From Domibacillus robiginosus (GTDB lineage Bacteria; Bacillota; Bacilli; Bacillales; Domibacillaceae): 64,000 bases of DNA. How positions within the stretch are numbered: the first letter of the stretch is position 1; each line of letters begins with the position of its first letter. Positions 1 to 8,596 of the stretch are shown here, one piece after another. The DNA is taken from positions 1 through 64,000 of the forward strand of contig NZ_LAHL01000009.1 in NCBI RefSeq assembly GCF_000966195.1. The letters are read 5' to 3'. The translations under genes and the position numbers were made by a program. The notes under the pieces are model-generated. The model saw only the letters and a list, made by a program, of their open reading frames with translations. It was not told the DNA's origin and did no database searches.

Positions 1-34
1 AAAAGAACCAGCTGCATAGGTAGCTGGTTCTTTT
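1..34 (-). terminator. Terminator hairpin, left copy of a 34-bp direct repeat
   Basis: Stem AAAAGAACCAGCT pairs with AGCTGGTTCTTTT around a short loop. It is identical to the hairpin at 616-649 except for one base. The second copy lies just downstream of the minus-strand gene ending at 653, and repeat element R1 fills the space between the two. Confidence 0.7.
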
Positions 35-615
35 CATTCTGTTGAAATATGATGTTGTCAATCTAAATCAACTTCAGATTCTAAATGTTTATAGACATTT
101 TGGGTTTGTCTTGATCCCCTGTGTGACCATTCTTAGGCGAAGCATAGAAGAAGCGGCATTCGCGGGGCTCCGCTTTCCAAGGGGCAGGCGGTGAGCTCGC
201 CTTCACCGCTTCACGGCAAAGCCAATCTCACCTGTCCCGCTAGTCCCTTAGGAGTCTTCGCCCCGCGCCTGCCGCCTTTGTAGGGAGAAAAGGAAGCCAG
301 TAAAACCCAGTCTGTTTCCCTTTCTTTGCTGGAAAGAACAGAAAAAATCTTTTACTCTCCTGTTTTCCAGAAACACAACGGGCGGAGGGCTGCCGGCGCA
401 GACTCCCGCGGGACGAGCGGACAGGCTGACACAGACAGCGCGAAGCGGTGGCTGGTTCAGCGTTCGCCCCACAGGAAAGCGCAGCCGCCAGTCCGGAGCT
501 CCCTGACGCTGTTTTTCGAAAGGGAAGGCTTACAGGCAAGCTAAGAAAGAGAAGCACCATATAAACTTTTTAAAAAATGAACTTCTTCTTGACTTCTTTG
601 TTTTTCAACACTAAG
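35..615. repeat. Intergenic repeat element R1 (full-length, MITE-like)
   Basis: GC-rich imperfect inverted repeat closely related to 54791-55329 and, in parts, to 45270-45639, 49100-49567 and 4261-4565. The ends are weakly inverted: TGTTGAAA near 40-47 and TTTTTCAACA at 601-610. The core carries segments such as GCTCCGCTTTCCAAGGGGCA and GGCGCAGACTCCCGCGGGAC, a sequence type I recognise from many Bacillaceae intergenic regions. Open frames inside it run on both strands without ribosome sites and are taken as non-coding. It is bracketed by two copies of the same terminator hairpin. Confidence 0.8.
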
Positions 616-649
616 AAAAGAACCAGCTGCATAGGGAGCTGGTTCTTTT
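616..649 (-). terminator. Terminator of the 653-1048 gene, right copy of the 34-bp repeat
   Basis: Same stem-loop as 1-34 with 33 of 34 bases identical. It begins 4 bp beyond the stop codon of the minus-strand gene, so this copy is probably the working terminator. Confidence 0.75.
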
Positions 650-652
650 CTT

Positions 653-1048
653 TTACAACAAACGAGTAAAAGCGGATTTTAAGTACGCATCAAACGCTTT
701 TTCCTGGCCGTGCTGCCAGTATAAGCTGTCAGGATAGGACGCCTTGTCTGCGTAAATGTTATCAATGATATCCGGTTCATCCTCGGTCGTTTTTCCGGCG
801 GTTACCTGGATGAACGGCTCGGTTTCGTCAAAGACAACATCAAAACGGAGAAACCGGTCTTCAATCCGAAGTGCCGCCGCATTTTCCGCGGCTTCAAATG
901 CTACATCCAGGCCGACTGCCACATATTTCTCTAATGAATCGTCAAATGCTTCCAAAGTTCCGTACAAATCGAGAAATAAGTCCGCTAAAAATAATTCATC
1001 CTTAAACCGAGCGTCTAAAAACGTCCGCATTTGATCTTGAAACACCAT
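653..1048 (-). CDS. Hypothetical acidic protein, 131 aa
   Basis: The ATG at 1046-1048 has a GGGG ribosome site 8 nt upstream. The protein is acidic and aromatic-rich (FLADLFLDLYGTLEAFDD), with no signal peptide or membrane segment, so it is probably cytoplasmic. I do not recognise the family. It is transcribed divergently from the GGDEF-EAL gene at 1279 across a 230-bp gap and ends in a hairpin terminator at 616-649. Base composition looks like its neighbours. Confidence 0.6.
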   Translation of the reverse strand: MVFQDQMRTFLDARFKDELFLADLFLDLYGTLEAFDDSLEKYVAVGLDVAFEAAENAAALRIEDRFLRFDVVFDETEPFIQVTAGKTTEDEPDIIDNIYADKASYPDSLYWQHGQEKAFDAYLKSAFTRLL

Positions 1049-1278
1049 GACATCAGCCCCTTTACTTTTTCACTTTTCATAATTTACAGTATAAACAATT
1101 TTTTCCTCTGTGAAAACCCTTGTTTGCGTGCCCCTTTCAAAAGGGAACAGAAAAGAGAAGCGTCGCGTGGCTTGGCGCTTCTTGTCGAACTGCGGGTTTT
1201 TCGTTTATTTCACATAGCTCATTCGACAATTTTTTAGTAAAATAATAGAAAAAGCCTATAAAAAGAGAGGCAGATGTC

Positions 1279-3432
1279 ATGGAAAATATTTTTTCGTCTT
1301 CGTCACTGCTCGAAGTATACCAATCGTTATTTGAACAGGATGACGAGATTTCATTTGCGGTAGACACCGAAGGAAACATTCAGCTCATGAACGAAGCCGC
1401 TACGTCCCTGCTCGGTTATACGGCGGCTGAATTCAACGAGATGGATTATAAACAAATTATTCCAGCAGATCATGTGGCGGATGTGGAAGCTTATTTCTCC
1501 CATATTCTGAAAGGAAATAAAGCCTCTTTTCGAATGATGTTCCAGCACAAAGACGGCTATACGGTTTACTTATCCATAAATGCGGTTCCTGTTTATAACG
1601 ACGGGGCTGTACAGGGTGCTTTTGGCGTCGGTCGTGTGCGGACAAATGAACAATATACAAGCGAGCTGTTAAACGGGCAGAATCGGGTGCTGCAGATGAT
1701 TGCCATGGGCGCTCCCTTCTGTGAAGTGCTTCATCGCATTGTAACGACGATCGAGCGGATTTCACCCGGTCACCCATGTGCGATTATGGTGCTGAATGAA
1801 GAAAAAGACTCCCTTTTTCACCTTACAGCCCCTCATCTGCCTGATGACTATATTCAAGCAATCGACGGGATTCCTGTCGCGGACAATCAAGGATCATGCG
1901 GAACGGCTGCTTTTTTAAAAGCACCGGTTATTGCAACAAACATCGCCACTGATCGGCGCTGGGCCCTTTACCGTGATGCAGCGCTTAAGCACCAGCTGAA
2001 AGCCTGCTGGTCCACTCCTGTTTTTGATAATGATCAGCAGATTATTGCCACTTTTGCAATGTATGCCCATCAGGTGGCCGCGCCTACCGAGGCAGATAAA
2101 AGGCTGCTTCGGGAAGCAACCCGGCTGACAAGCCTGGCTATTCAGCATTACCGGGCAAAAGAACAAATACAAAAGCTTGCCTACCATGACCATTTAACCG
2201 GACTACCCAACCGCCGCCAGTTCCGGCAAACACTCGAGCAAACGATCACGCGGTATCCGGACGATACGCATGCCCTGTTTTTTATTGATTTGGATCGTTT
2301 TAAATTTATTAATGATTCCTTTGGCCATAAAACCGGAGATGATCTGTTAACCATGATTGTCGACCGCATTCAAGCTCGGCTTGACGGCTCCATTCTTTTT
2401 TCCCGTGAAGGCGGGGATGAATTTACAATATGGCTTGAGAAAACAAGCGGCCAGGATGCTGCCCGTATGGCCAACACGATTTTGGATACATTTCGTGAGC
2501 CGTTTTCCCTTCAAGGAAACGAATTGTTTATGACTGCAAGCATTGGCATCAGCTTGTATCCGCATGATGGACTGCAGGAGCAGGAGCTGTTTCGCAAAGC
2601 AGATATTGCAATGTATGAAGCGAAAAAAGACAATCAAAATTCGTTTCAATTTTACACAAATATGCTGGACCGTCAGTCGCTAAAAAAATTAAAAATGGAA
2701 AGTGAGCTTCGCTCGGCGCTCGCTAGAGAAGAGCTCAGTCTTGTTTACCAGCCCATTCAAAATTTATGCACAGGTGAAATATATGGAGCTGAAGCGCTGA
2801 TTCGCTGGAACAGCCGGCACTTTGGCTTTGTATCACCCGTTGAATTTATTCCCATCGCGGAAGAAACCGGCTTGATTATCCCGATCGGTGAATGGGTGAT
2901 CCGCACCGCCTGCCGCCAGCTGAAGGCGTGGCAGGAAGAAGGCCGTTCGCTTACGTGCATGTCCGTTAATTTATCTATATCCCAGTTTTATCGATCGCCG
3001 CTGGCCGACACGATTTCGTCCATTCTAGAGGAAACGGGCCTAGATCCGGCTCATGTAACGTGTGAAATTACCGAAAGCATGACGATGGACACCGATAATG
3101 CCGCCGCTGTGCTGCAGCAGCTGAAAAGCATCGGTGTGTTTATTTCTATCGATGACTTTGGAACGGGCTACAGCTCGCTTAGTTATTTGCAGAAGCTGCC
3201 GCTCGATACACTTAAAATTGACCAATCCTTTGTCCGGGATATTGCGACCAACGAAAGCGCTAAAAAAATTGCGACCACGATTATTGTCATGGCCCATCAT
3301 CTCGGCCTTCATGTTGTCGCTGAAGGCGTAGAAACGAACGAACAGCTTTCGATCTTAAAAGAATATCGGTGCGACGCCGCACAAGGGTATTTGCTCGGGC
3401 GTCCCGTGCCACCAGATGAATTTTTCGCGTAA
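1279..3432 (+). CDS. PAS-GAF-GGDEF-EAL cyclic-di-GMP enzyme
   Basis: A 717-residue soluble multidomain protein. A PAS domain covers about residues 10-120, a GAF domain about 135-290, GGDEF about 300-465 and EAL about 480-715. The GGDEF signature (SREGGDEF) is intact, so diguanylate cyclase activity is possible. The EAL domain keeps EALIRW, SVNLS, EITES, IDDFGTGYSSL, LKIDQSF and AEGVET, so phosphodiesterase activity is likely. The RxxD inhibitory site usually found just before GGDEF is not evident. There is no membrane segment, so sensing is probably by the cytosolic PAS and GAF domains. The ATG follows GAGAGG at 8 nt. A strong terminator follows the stop. Which activity dominates cannot be told from sequence. 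Confidence 0.92.
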   Translation: MENIFSSSSLLEVYQSLFEQDDEISFAVDTEGNIQLMNEAATSLLGYTAAEFNEMDYKQIIPADHVADVEAYFSHILKGNKASFRMMFQHKDGYTVYLSINAVPVYNDGAVQGAFGVGRVRTNEQYTSELLNGQNRVLQMIAMGAPFCEVLHRIVTTIERISPGHPCAIMVLNEEKDSLFHLTAPHLPDDYIQAIDGIPVADNQGSCGTAAFLKAPVIATNIATDRRWALYRDAALKHQLKACWSTPVFDNDQQIIATFAMYAHQVAAPTEADKRLLREATRLTSLAIQHYRAKEQIQKLAYHDHLTGLPNRRQFRQTLEQTITRYPDDTHALFFIDLDRFKFINDSFGHKTGDDLLTMIVDRIQARLDGSILFSREGGDEFTIWLEKTSGQDAARMANTILDTFREPFSLQGNELFMTASIGISLYPHDGLQEQELFRKADIAMYEAKKDNQNSFQFYTNMLDRQSLKKLKMESELRSALAREELSLVYQPIQNLCTGEIYGAEALIRWNSRHFGFVSPVEFIPIAEETGLIIPIGEWVIRTACRQLKAWQEEGRSLTCMSVNLSISQFYRSPLADTISSILEETGLDPAHVTCEITESMTMDTDNAAAVLQQLKSIGVFISIDDFGTGYSSLSYLQKLPLDTLKIDQSFVRDIATNESAKKIATTIIVMAHHLGLHVVAEGVETNEQLSILKEYRCDAAQGYLLGRPVPPDEFFA

Positions 3433-3433
3433 C

Positions 3434-3469
3434 AAAAGCAGCAGGCCTTACGAGCCCGCTGCTTTTTTC
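3434..3469 (+). terminator. Rho-independent terminator of the GGDEF-EAL gene
   Basis: AAAAGCAGC pairs with GCTGCTTTTTT around a short GC-containing loop, directly after the stop codon at 3430-3432. Confidence 0.85.
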
Positions 3470-3740
3470 GGTTTCTTTTTATCCTTTCCTCTTCCCCCTT
3501 TTTCACGCATTTTACGAAAAGCAGCTATTTTCCCAATCGTAACGGGTACACTATGGGCAAAGAAGCATTAACAAAACGGTACTTTTTCTGCCCATTTTAG
3601 GGCGGCAGCACATTTTCTCGCCTTCAAATGTTTAAACTACTGCCCAGAAAGGTTAAAGATGTAGATAGGTTGGTTAAATTTACATACTCACTCCCGCATC
3701 AAGCAGCCAGACAGCTTGAGCATACAATGGAATGAGGCGA
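3470..3740. other. Intergenic region without recognisable feature
   Basis: About 270 bp between the terminator and the ribosome site of the next gene. No convincing ORF or repeat was seen. The promoter of the membrane-protein gene at 3754 presumably lies here, but no clear -35/-10 pair stands out. Confidence 0.5.
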
Positions 3741-3753
3741 AAGGAGATTGCTT

Positions 3754-4233
3754 ATGCCTGTTAGAAAACGTCCAGGTTATTATGAGCGTAAATTAATCGC
3801 CGGCGCCCTGGCCGGTACACTTTTTTTCCTGTTGGTGGTGCTGATTCAGCCGCTGCCAGTAGATACACCGGCTTCGAGCTGGCCCAATTATCTTCAGCGC
3901 TTTGCCAACGCGCTTCCGGTTTATATGATGTATATTACGCCGACAGCCATTATTTATTTTGTGATTACATCCTTGATCAGTGACAGAGCGGCACGCTACC
4001 TGACGCGCCGGAAAAACGGCCGGCTTGAATGGCTTTATTCTCTTATCTTCCATTTGATCTTCGGTCTCGTTTTACTCTGGTATACACTGCCTGCGGCGCT
4101 GTTTTTCTTCTTGATCGACCGCCTGCTACACAAATGGCGCGAGCGCTATGCTTACAAGCACGTCCTCATCGCAATGATGATTCCGTTTTTTACCTGGTTC
4201 ATCTTTATGATGATTGCTTTTTTAAAAGGCTAA
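3754..4233 (+). CDS. Small multi-pass membrane protein, unknown function
   Basis: About 159 residues. The ATG at 3754 follows AAGGAG (3741-3746) at 7 nt, which is preferred over the TTG at 3748. There are four hydrophobic stretches: one near the N-terminus (LAGTLFFLLVVLI), one at MMYITPTAIIYFVITSL, one at SLIFHLIFGLVLLWYTLPAALFFF and one at the C-terminus. Basic loops (RRKNGR, HKWRERYAYKH) suggest their orientation. I do not recognise the family. It lies between two c-di-GMP enzymes with its own terminator, so a functional link is possible but not shown. Confidence 0.7.
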   Translation: MPVRKRPGYYERKLIAGALAGTLFFLLVVLIQPLPVDTPASSWPNYLQRFANALPVYMMYITPTAIIYFVITSLISDRAARYLTRRKNGRLEWLYSLIFHLIFGLVLLWYTLPAALFFFLIDRLLHKWRERYAYKHVLIAMMIPFFTWFIFMMIAFLKG

Positions 4234-4238
4234 AAAAA

Positions 4239-4261
4239 GAAGCCCGCTTACCGCGGGCTTC
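4239..4261 (+). terminator. Terminator hairpin, left of repeat R5
   Basis: GAAGCCCGC and GCGGGCTTC form a tight stem just after the stop at 4231-4233. It resembles the hairpin at 4567-4592 on the other side of R5. Confidence 0.8.
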
Positions 4262-4565
4262 AGTGTGTAGATAAAGTCTTTCTTTTTCAAAAAAAGAGCC
4301 GATAAGTGGTGTTGAAAATCAATAAGCAGAGGCTGAATAAACATTTTCTCTTTTCCAAAAAGAAAAATACGACCCATTAGCCCTATACAATCTTGTTGCA
4401 AGCCACTTGGCGGCGGGAGGGCGGCGCAGACTCCTATGGGACGAGCGGGCAGCTGAGCCGGAGAAGCCGCCGGGCTCAGCGCCTGTCCCATGGAAAGCGG
4501 AGCTGCCTGGACGCGCCCAATCTATCCCATTCATGTACACGGTTATCAATCGTTTGTCTACACTC
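4261..4565. repeat. Intergenic repeat element R5 with terminal inverted repeats
   Basis: The left end CAGTGTGTAGATAAAG (4261-4276) is the inverse of the right end TTTGTCTACACT (4553-4564). The interior contains GGCGCAGACTCCTATGGGAC, the common core of this repeat family. The left end is shared almost exactly with the end of R3 at 45270. It lies between convergent genes, with a terminator hairpin on each side. Confidence 0.75.
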
Positions 4566-4566
4566 T

Positions 4567-4592
4567 CAAAGCCCCTTATGACCGGGCTTTTT
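4567..4592 (-). terminator. Terminator of the second GGDEF-EAL gene
   Basis: AAAGCCC and GGGCTTT stem abutting the stop codon at 4593, with A/T runs on both sides, so it can act on either strand. Similar in stem and length to 4239-4261. Confidence 0.75.
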
Positions 4593-6473
4593 TTATGCTT
4601 CCATTTTATCCAGCAGCGTCCCTTTCGGCTGTGCTTCCAATAGCTTATCTGCGTCACACTCCGGCAGCGGCCTGCTGAACCAGTACCCCTGGCCGGTCTG
4701 ACAGCCGAGCTGCCGCAGCATGTCCAGCTGGTCGGCGGATTCAATACCTTCTGCCACTACATTCAGCTCGAGATTATCGGCCAGGTCGATAATGTTTTTG
4801 ACGATGGCCGCTTCTTTTTTCGAGGTGGTTACATCCCGTACAAACGACTGGTCAATTTTCAAGCAGTCGAGCGGCAGCTCTTTGATCACACTCAGTGACG
4901 AATAACCGGTGCCGAAGTCGTCAATCGAAACCTTTACGCCCACCCCTTTCAACTGATCCAAAATCCACTTCGTTTCCTGCGTGTTCTGCATCATGCTTTC
5001 AGTGATTTCAATTTGCAAAAATGCCGGGTCCATTTCCGTTTCCTGAATGATCGCTTGAAAGGTTTCAACAAAGTGTCTGTTTTGAAACTGCTGTACCGAA
5101 ATATTGACACTCATGCCAAGCCGCCCGTAGCCTTTCTTGTACCAGCGATTGCTCTGCAGGCAGGCTTCTCTCAGCACCCATTCCCCAATCGAGGTGATCA
5201 GGCCCGACTCTTCTGCGACGGGAATAAATTCGGCTGGAGACACATTGCCAAACACGCTGCTTTTCCACCTGATCAATGCTTCAAATCCGGTGATGTTACC
5301 TGTCACTAAATCCACCTGAGGCTGATAGGCCAGAAAAAGCTCGCTCTTCCATATCGCCCGCTGCAGCTCTTTTTCAAGCGCCGCTTTCCGCTGAAGCCGG
5401 TTGTACAAAACAGAATCAAAAAACTGATAGTTATTACGGCCTTTTTCTTTGGCAATCCGCATCGCTGACACGGCATACATAAGCAATGTGTCGAGCTTTT
5501 CGGCGTCTGCCGGCGATGTACTAATGCCGATTGAGGGGGTAATGACAATATCATGACCCTGGATCTCAAAAGGAGCTGTCAGCGTCTCGAGAAGCGCTTC
5601 CGCGAGAAGCGTCATTCGCACTTTGTTTGTATCGTACCCGATAAGCCAGAACTCATCACCGCCATACCGGTAAATGGCGCCCTCTCCTTCTCGTAAAACG
5701 CTTTCAAACCGGCCGGCCGCTTCCTTCAGCAGCACATCCCCGGCCCGATGCCCGAATGAATCATTAACCATTTTAAAGCGGTCGAGATCAATGATCAATA
5801 GAGCTGTTTCCTTCCCGGCCCGCATTCGCTCATTCAAATCCCAAAACAAAGCCGTCCGGTTCGGCAGTCCTGTTAATGTATCCGTGTATGCCAGCGCTTT
5901 AATTTGCTCATCTGATTCTTTTCTGTCGGTGATATCTAAAATAATGCCGTTCGTTTTAATCAGCTCGCCCTTTTCGTTCCGTACAGGAGACAATTTGATT
6001 TCAACCCACTTGATCTGCTGGCCGTCTGAAATCCGGCATTCAATTGTGTTCACCAATTTTTTCTCATCCGCTCGATACTGCTCCAAAAAATCGGCCATTT
6101 TTTTGAAGTCTTCATGGTAAATATATTTTTTCCAGATCGCTTCCCAGTCGTAAGCGTTTTCAATATGAATACCAAGAATTCTCTCAAATCCTTTTGACAG
6201 CGAGAAACGGTTTGTCCGGTAATCAAGCGACCAGAGGGCTGCATCTACATTGTCCAGCAGGCTTTGCAGCTCGTTCCTTTTTTCTTTTAATTTTTCATTT
6301 ACCTGACGCTTATGGTCATACTGGCCGCCGATCCACCAGGCTACCGCAGAAAAAAAGAGTAAGGACAAAAGATGATACCCATTGTAAAACTGACTATAAT
6401 CGAGCTTCATTGTCCAAAAAAAATAAGAAAAGTTCGCAAATAATGGCGTTCCGATTCTGCCAATGTAAGCCAT
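4593..6473 (-). CDS. Membrane-anchored PAS-GGDEF-EAL cyclic-di-GMP enzyme
   Basis: 626 residues from the ATG at 6471-6473, which has AAAGGAG 8 nt upstream; a longer GTG-started frame to 6506 lacks a ribosome site. A hydrophobic segment (LLSLLFFSAVAWWIGG) near residues 37-52 anchors the N-terminus. A short coiled linker, a PAS domain (about 75-190), GGDEF (about 205-360) and EAL (about 375-620) follow. RYGGDEF is intact, without an obvious RxxD site. EALIRW, SVNIS, EITES, IDDFGTGYSSL and AEGIES are all present, so both activities are possible. It is a separate lineage from the 1279 protein, which has GAF and no membrane segment. Confidence 0.9.
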   Translation of the reverse strand: MAYIGRIGTPLFANFSYFFWTMKLDYSQFYNGYHLLSLLFFSAVAWWIGGQYDHKRQVNEKLKEKRNELQSLLDNVDAALWSLDYRTNRFSLSKGFERILGIHIENAYDWEAIWKKYIYHEDFKKMADFLEQYRADEKKLVNTIECRISDGQQIKWVEIKLSPVRNEKGELIKTNGIILDITDRKESDEQIKALAYTDTLTGLPNRTALFWDLNERMRAGKETALLIIDLDRFKMVNDSFGHRAGDVLLKEAAGRFESVLREGEGAIYRYGGDEFWLIGYDTNKVRMTLLAEALLETLTAPFEIQGHDIVITPSIGISTSPADAEKLDTLLMYAVSAMRIAKEKGRNNYQFFDSVLYNRLQRKAALEKELQRAIWKSELFLAYQPQVDLVTGNITGFEALIRWKSSVFGNVSPAEFIPVAEESGLITSIGEWVLREACLQSNRWYKKGYGRLGMSVNISVQQFQNRHFVETFQAIIQETEMDPAFLQIEITESMMQNTQETKWILDQLKGVGVKVSIDDFGTGYSSLSVIKELPLDCLKIDQSFVRDVTTSKKEAAIVKNIIDLADNLELNVVAEGIESADQLDMLRQLGCQTGQGYWFSRPLPECDADKLLEAQPKGTLLDKMEA

Positions 6474-6625
6474 ACCTTTTGCTCCTTTGATGTCGAAATA
6501 TCTCACAAATAATTCTTTAGACCTATACTACAATCATATCAAAAGAAAGGCGCCGTGACACGTGTAATTTTTATGGAAAAACTTAACACAAAAACAGCAG
6601 AAAACATTCAATATGATGTCCCCTG

Positions 6626-7099
6626 CTAAAAAGTTTTCCTTTCCTGTTCATCTATCCGCTTATTCTGCTGTTTTTCCTTTTTCACATCAACGACCCCAAC
6701 GAGTGCAGGCAGAGACTCACATTCCCGCAGCATATCACGCATGGTAATTGCCCGGCCGTTTCGCTCTACTGTGTAGCCAGGACTGCAGCATGCTACCGCG
6801 CAGATCGTCTCTTTCAGCTCCTGCCGTGCCCTTTGAATGGCCTGTTCCTTTGTATGGGCCGCAACGAGCAGCCATAGTGTCCGGTTGGCTGTGATGGCAT
6901 ACACAAAAGCAGGTTGAAAGCCGAGCGCATTTCGCCCCTTCATTTGCCGAATAGCGTCATTATCCATCTCCTCAAAGGGAATGCTCTCTTCATCCATTTC
7001 CATATCGACGACCCCGCGCTGCAGTAAATCAAGCAGCCCATAAACAAGTGTATCCTCCTGCTCGCCAAACGCTTTTTTAAACAGGTCCCGGATGGTCAT
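6626..7099 (-). CDS. Unknown protein in the replication module, 157 aa
   Basis: The ATG at 7097-7099 overlaps the end of the helicase gene by 23 nt, so the two are likely cotranscribed. The protein is soluble. A middle segment (QPAFVYAITANRTLWLLVAAHT) and a double-cysteine motif (AVACCSPGY) are the only features seen; the C-terminus is basic and glutamine-rich. I do not recognise a family. Its position as the last gene of a phage-like replication block suggests an accessory role in that element. Confidence 0.65.
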   Translation of the reverse strand: MTIRDLFKKAFGEQEDTLVYGLLDLLQRGVVDMEMDEESIPFEEMDNDAIRQMKGRNALGFQPAFVYAITANRTLWLLVAAHTKEQAIQRARQELKETICAVACCSPGYTVERNGRAITMRDMLRECESLPALVGVVDVKKEKQQNKRIDEQERKTF

Positions 7100-8330
7100 G
7101 ATCCACTAAAATCCCTGTTTCTTTTATGTACGTGACCGTCACAAAGCCCGTTTGCCCGTTCCGGTTTTTTGCCACAATGATTTCCATTCGCTTATCAGTT
7201 GCATCCCTGGAGTAGTAGGCTTCCCGGTACAAAAACAGCATCACATCCGCGTCCTGCTCCACCGACCCGGAATCCCGCACATCAGACAGCATCGGCCGCT
7301 TGTCCGCACGCGCCTCCACAGCGCGTGACAGCTGGGCAAGGCAGATCACCGGGCAGAAAAAGTCTTTAGCCATCGCTTTTAACCCGCGTGATACCGCCCC
7401 GATTTGCGCCGCCACATTCCCGTCGAAAAAATGCGGCGGCGTAATGAGCCCCAGGTAATCAACGAACACGATAGGACGGGCATCCGGATGGTCCATCAGC
7501 AGCCGTCTGAGTGATGACCGTATATCAGATACCGTCACGGCCGGCTGATCAATCACATAGATGCCGAGCTCAGCTACTTCACGGATCATATGCGGCCAGT
7601 TTTTCTTTTGCGTCTCTGTCAGCAGCTCGTACGGATTGCGCATTTTCGTCCGGTTGAACCGGCCCGCCATCGCCAGCAGTCGCTTGGTGAGTGTGGCAGC
7701 CGGCATTTCCAGGGAAAAGATAATCGGCAGGCAGCCGCTCCCTGCCGCCATCCGCGCCATATGCAGCATCACATCCGTTTTTCCCATCGACGGGCGGGCG
7801 CCCATCACCGTCAGCTCGCCTTCCTGAAAGCCGCCGAGCGTTTCATCGAGCCCCTGGATGCCCGTCATTGCACGCGGCACCTGCTTTTCTTCCACAAATG
7901 GCGCTTCCCGGAGCGGCTCCACAAGCTCGGCTGTCGACTGCGCCGTTTGAATACGGACGCTCCCAATGCGCGCTGCTGCTTCCATCACCCGCTCCGCCGG
8001 CCACTCCTCCGCCGATGCCTGGATGCACATCGAACGGACCTCCCGCTTTTGCCACGCTTCGATCACAAGCGCTTCGTAATGCGAAAACCGGTCGATACTC
8101 GCATGGGCCACCAGATCGTTGATATACGGCGCGCCTCCAAATGACTCGATCAGCCCGCCGACCGACAGCGTCACCACATCGACAATCCGTCCCGCCTGTG
8201 CTTCCGTCTGGATGTGTGCAAACAGCTCCCGGTGCAGCGCCGATTCAAAGTAACCCGGTACCATTTGGGTATCAAGCGCGATCCGGCTGTCGTACAGGCA
8301 CGTGCCTAAAATGGCCATCTCCGCTTTCAT
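7077..8330 (-). CDS. DnaB-type replicative helicase of a phage- or plasmid-like module
   Basis: 417 residues, slightly short for DnaB. An N-terminal helical domain (about 1-100) is followed by a RecA-like core with Walker A (GARPSMGKTD, about residue 185) and Walker B (IVFVDYLGLI, about 292), then an arginine-containing C-terminal part (MLFLYREAYY, KNRNGQTG). The ATG at 8328-8330 sits in an ATGA overlap with the DnaD-like C-terminal frame, after GGGGAGGG. Location beside an organiser protein rather than in the rplI-dnaB context marks it as the helicase of an accessory replicon, not the host copy. Confidence 0.85.
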   Translation of the reverse strand: MKAEMAILGTCLYDSRIALDTQMVPGYFESALHRELFAHIQTEAQAGRIVDVVTLSVGGLIESFGGAPYINDLVAHASIDRFSHYEALVIEAWQKREVRSMCIQASAEEWPAERVMEAAARIGSVRIQTAQSTAELVEPLREAPFVEEKQVPRAMTGIQGLDETLGGFQEGELTVMGARPSMGKTDVMLHMARMAAGSGCLPIIFSLEMPAATLTKRLLAMAGRFNRTKMRNPYELLTETQKKNWPHMIREVAELGIYVIDQPAVTVSDIRSSLRRLLMDHPDARPIVFVDYLGLITPPHFFDGNVAAQIGAVSRGLKAMAKDFFCPVICLAQLSRAVEARADKRPMLSDVRDSGSVEQDADVMLFLYREAYYSRDATDKRMEIIVAKNRNGQTGFVTVTYIKETGILVDHDHPGPV

Positions 8331-8566
8331 CCGATTCCCTCCCCGGCTTCGATGTCGAGCACAAGCGGCTTATACAGCGATGCCGCTTCCGTTTTTTCCT
8401 TTTTTGCCTGAACCTCCCGAAGCGACGTCCGGCCTTCTGCCTGCCAGATGCTCAACACCTTCTGCACGTACGCATACGGCTTGTCTGCTTCACTAGACCG
8501 CTTCATCGCTTCTGTCACCATGTCTTCACTGAGCGCCGAGCACCAATCCAGAAGACCCTGCTCCAC
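8327..8566 (-). CDS. DnaD-like C-terminal helicase-loading domain, separated from its N-terminal half by an in-frame stop
   Basis: This 79-residue frame has the DnaD/DnaB_2 C-terminal pattern: LLDWCSALSEDMVTEAMKR, then PYAYVQKVLSIWQAEG. It is in the same frame as the 8597-9082 ORF. Only the TGA at 8597-8599 separates them, and ten sense codons lie between that TGA and the GTG at 8566. There is no well-placed ribosome site for an independent start, so it is either the distal half of a broken gene, a coupled separate product, or expressed by readthrough. Confidence 0.55.
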   Translation of the reverse strand: MEQGLLDWCSALSEDMVTEAMKRSSEADKPYAYVQKVLSIWQAEGRTSLREVQAKKEKTEAASLYKPLVLDIEAGEGIG

Positions 8567-8596
8567 TGCCTGCGAGGCCGGCCCAAATAACCTTTC

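Noticed and set aside
240-560. Open frames of 74-106 codons on both strands inside R1
   Set aside because: They lie in a repeated, structured intergenic element, have no ribosome sites, and their peptides do not resemble known families.
4319-4744. Open frames in and beside R5
   Set aside because: They cross the repeat element and the end of the GGDEF-EAL gene; same reasons as for R1.
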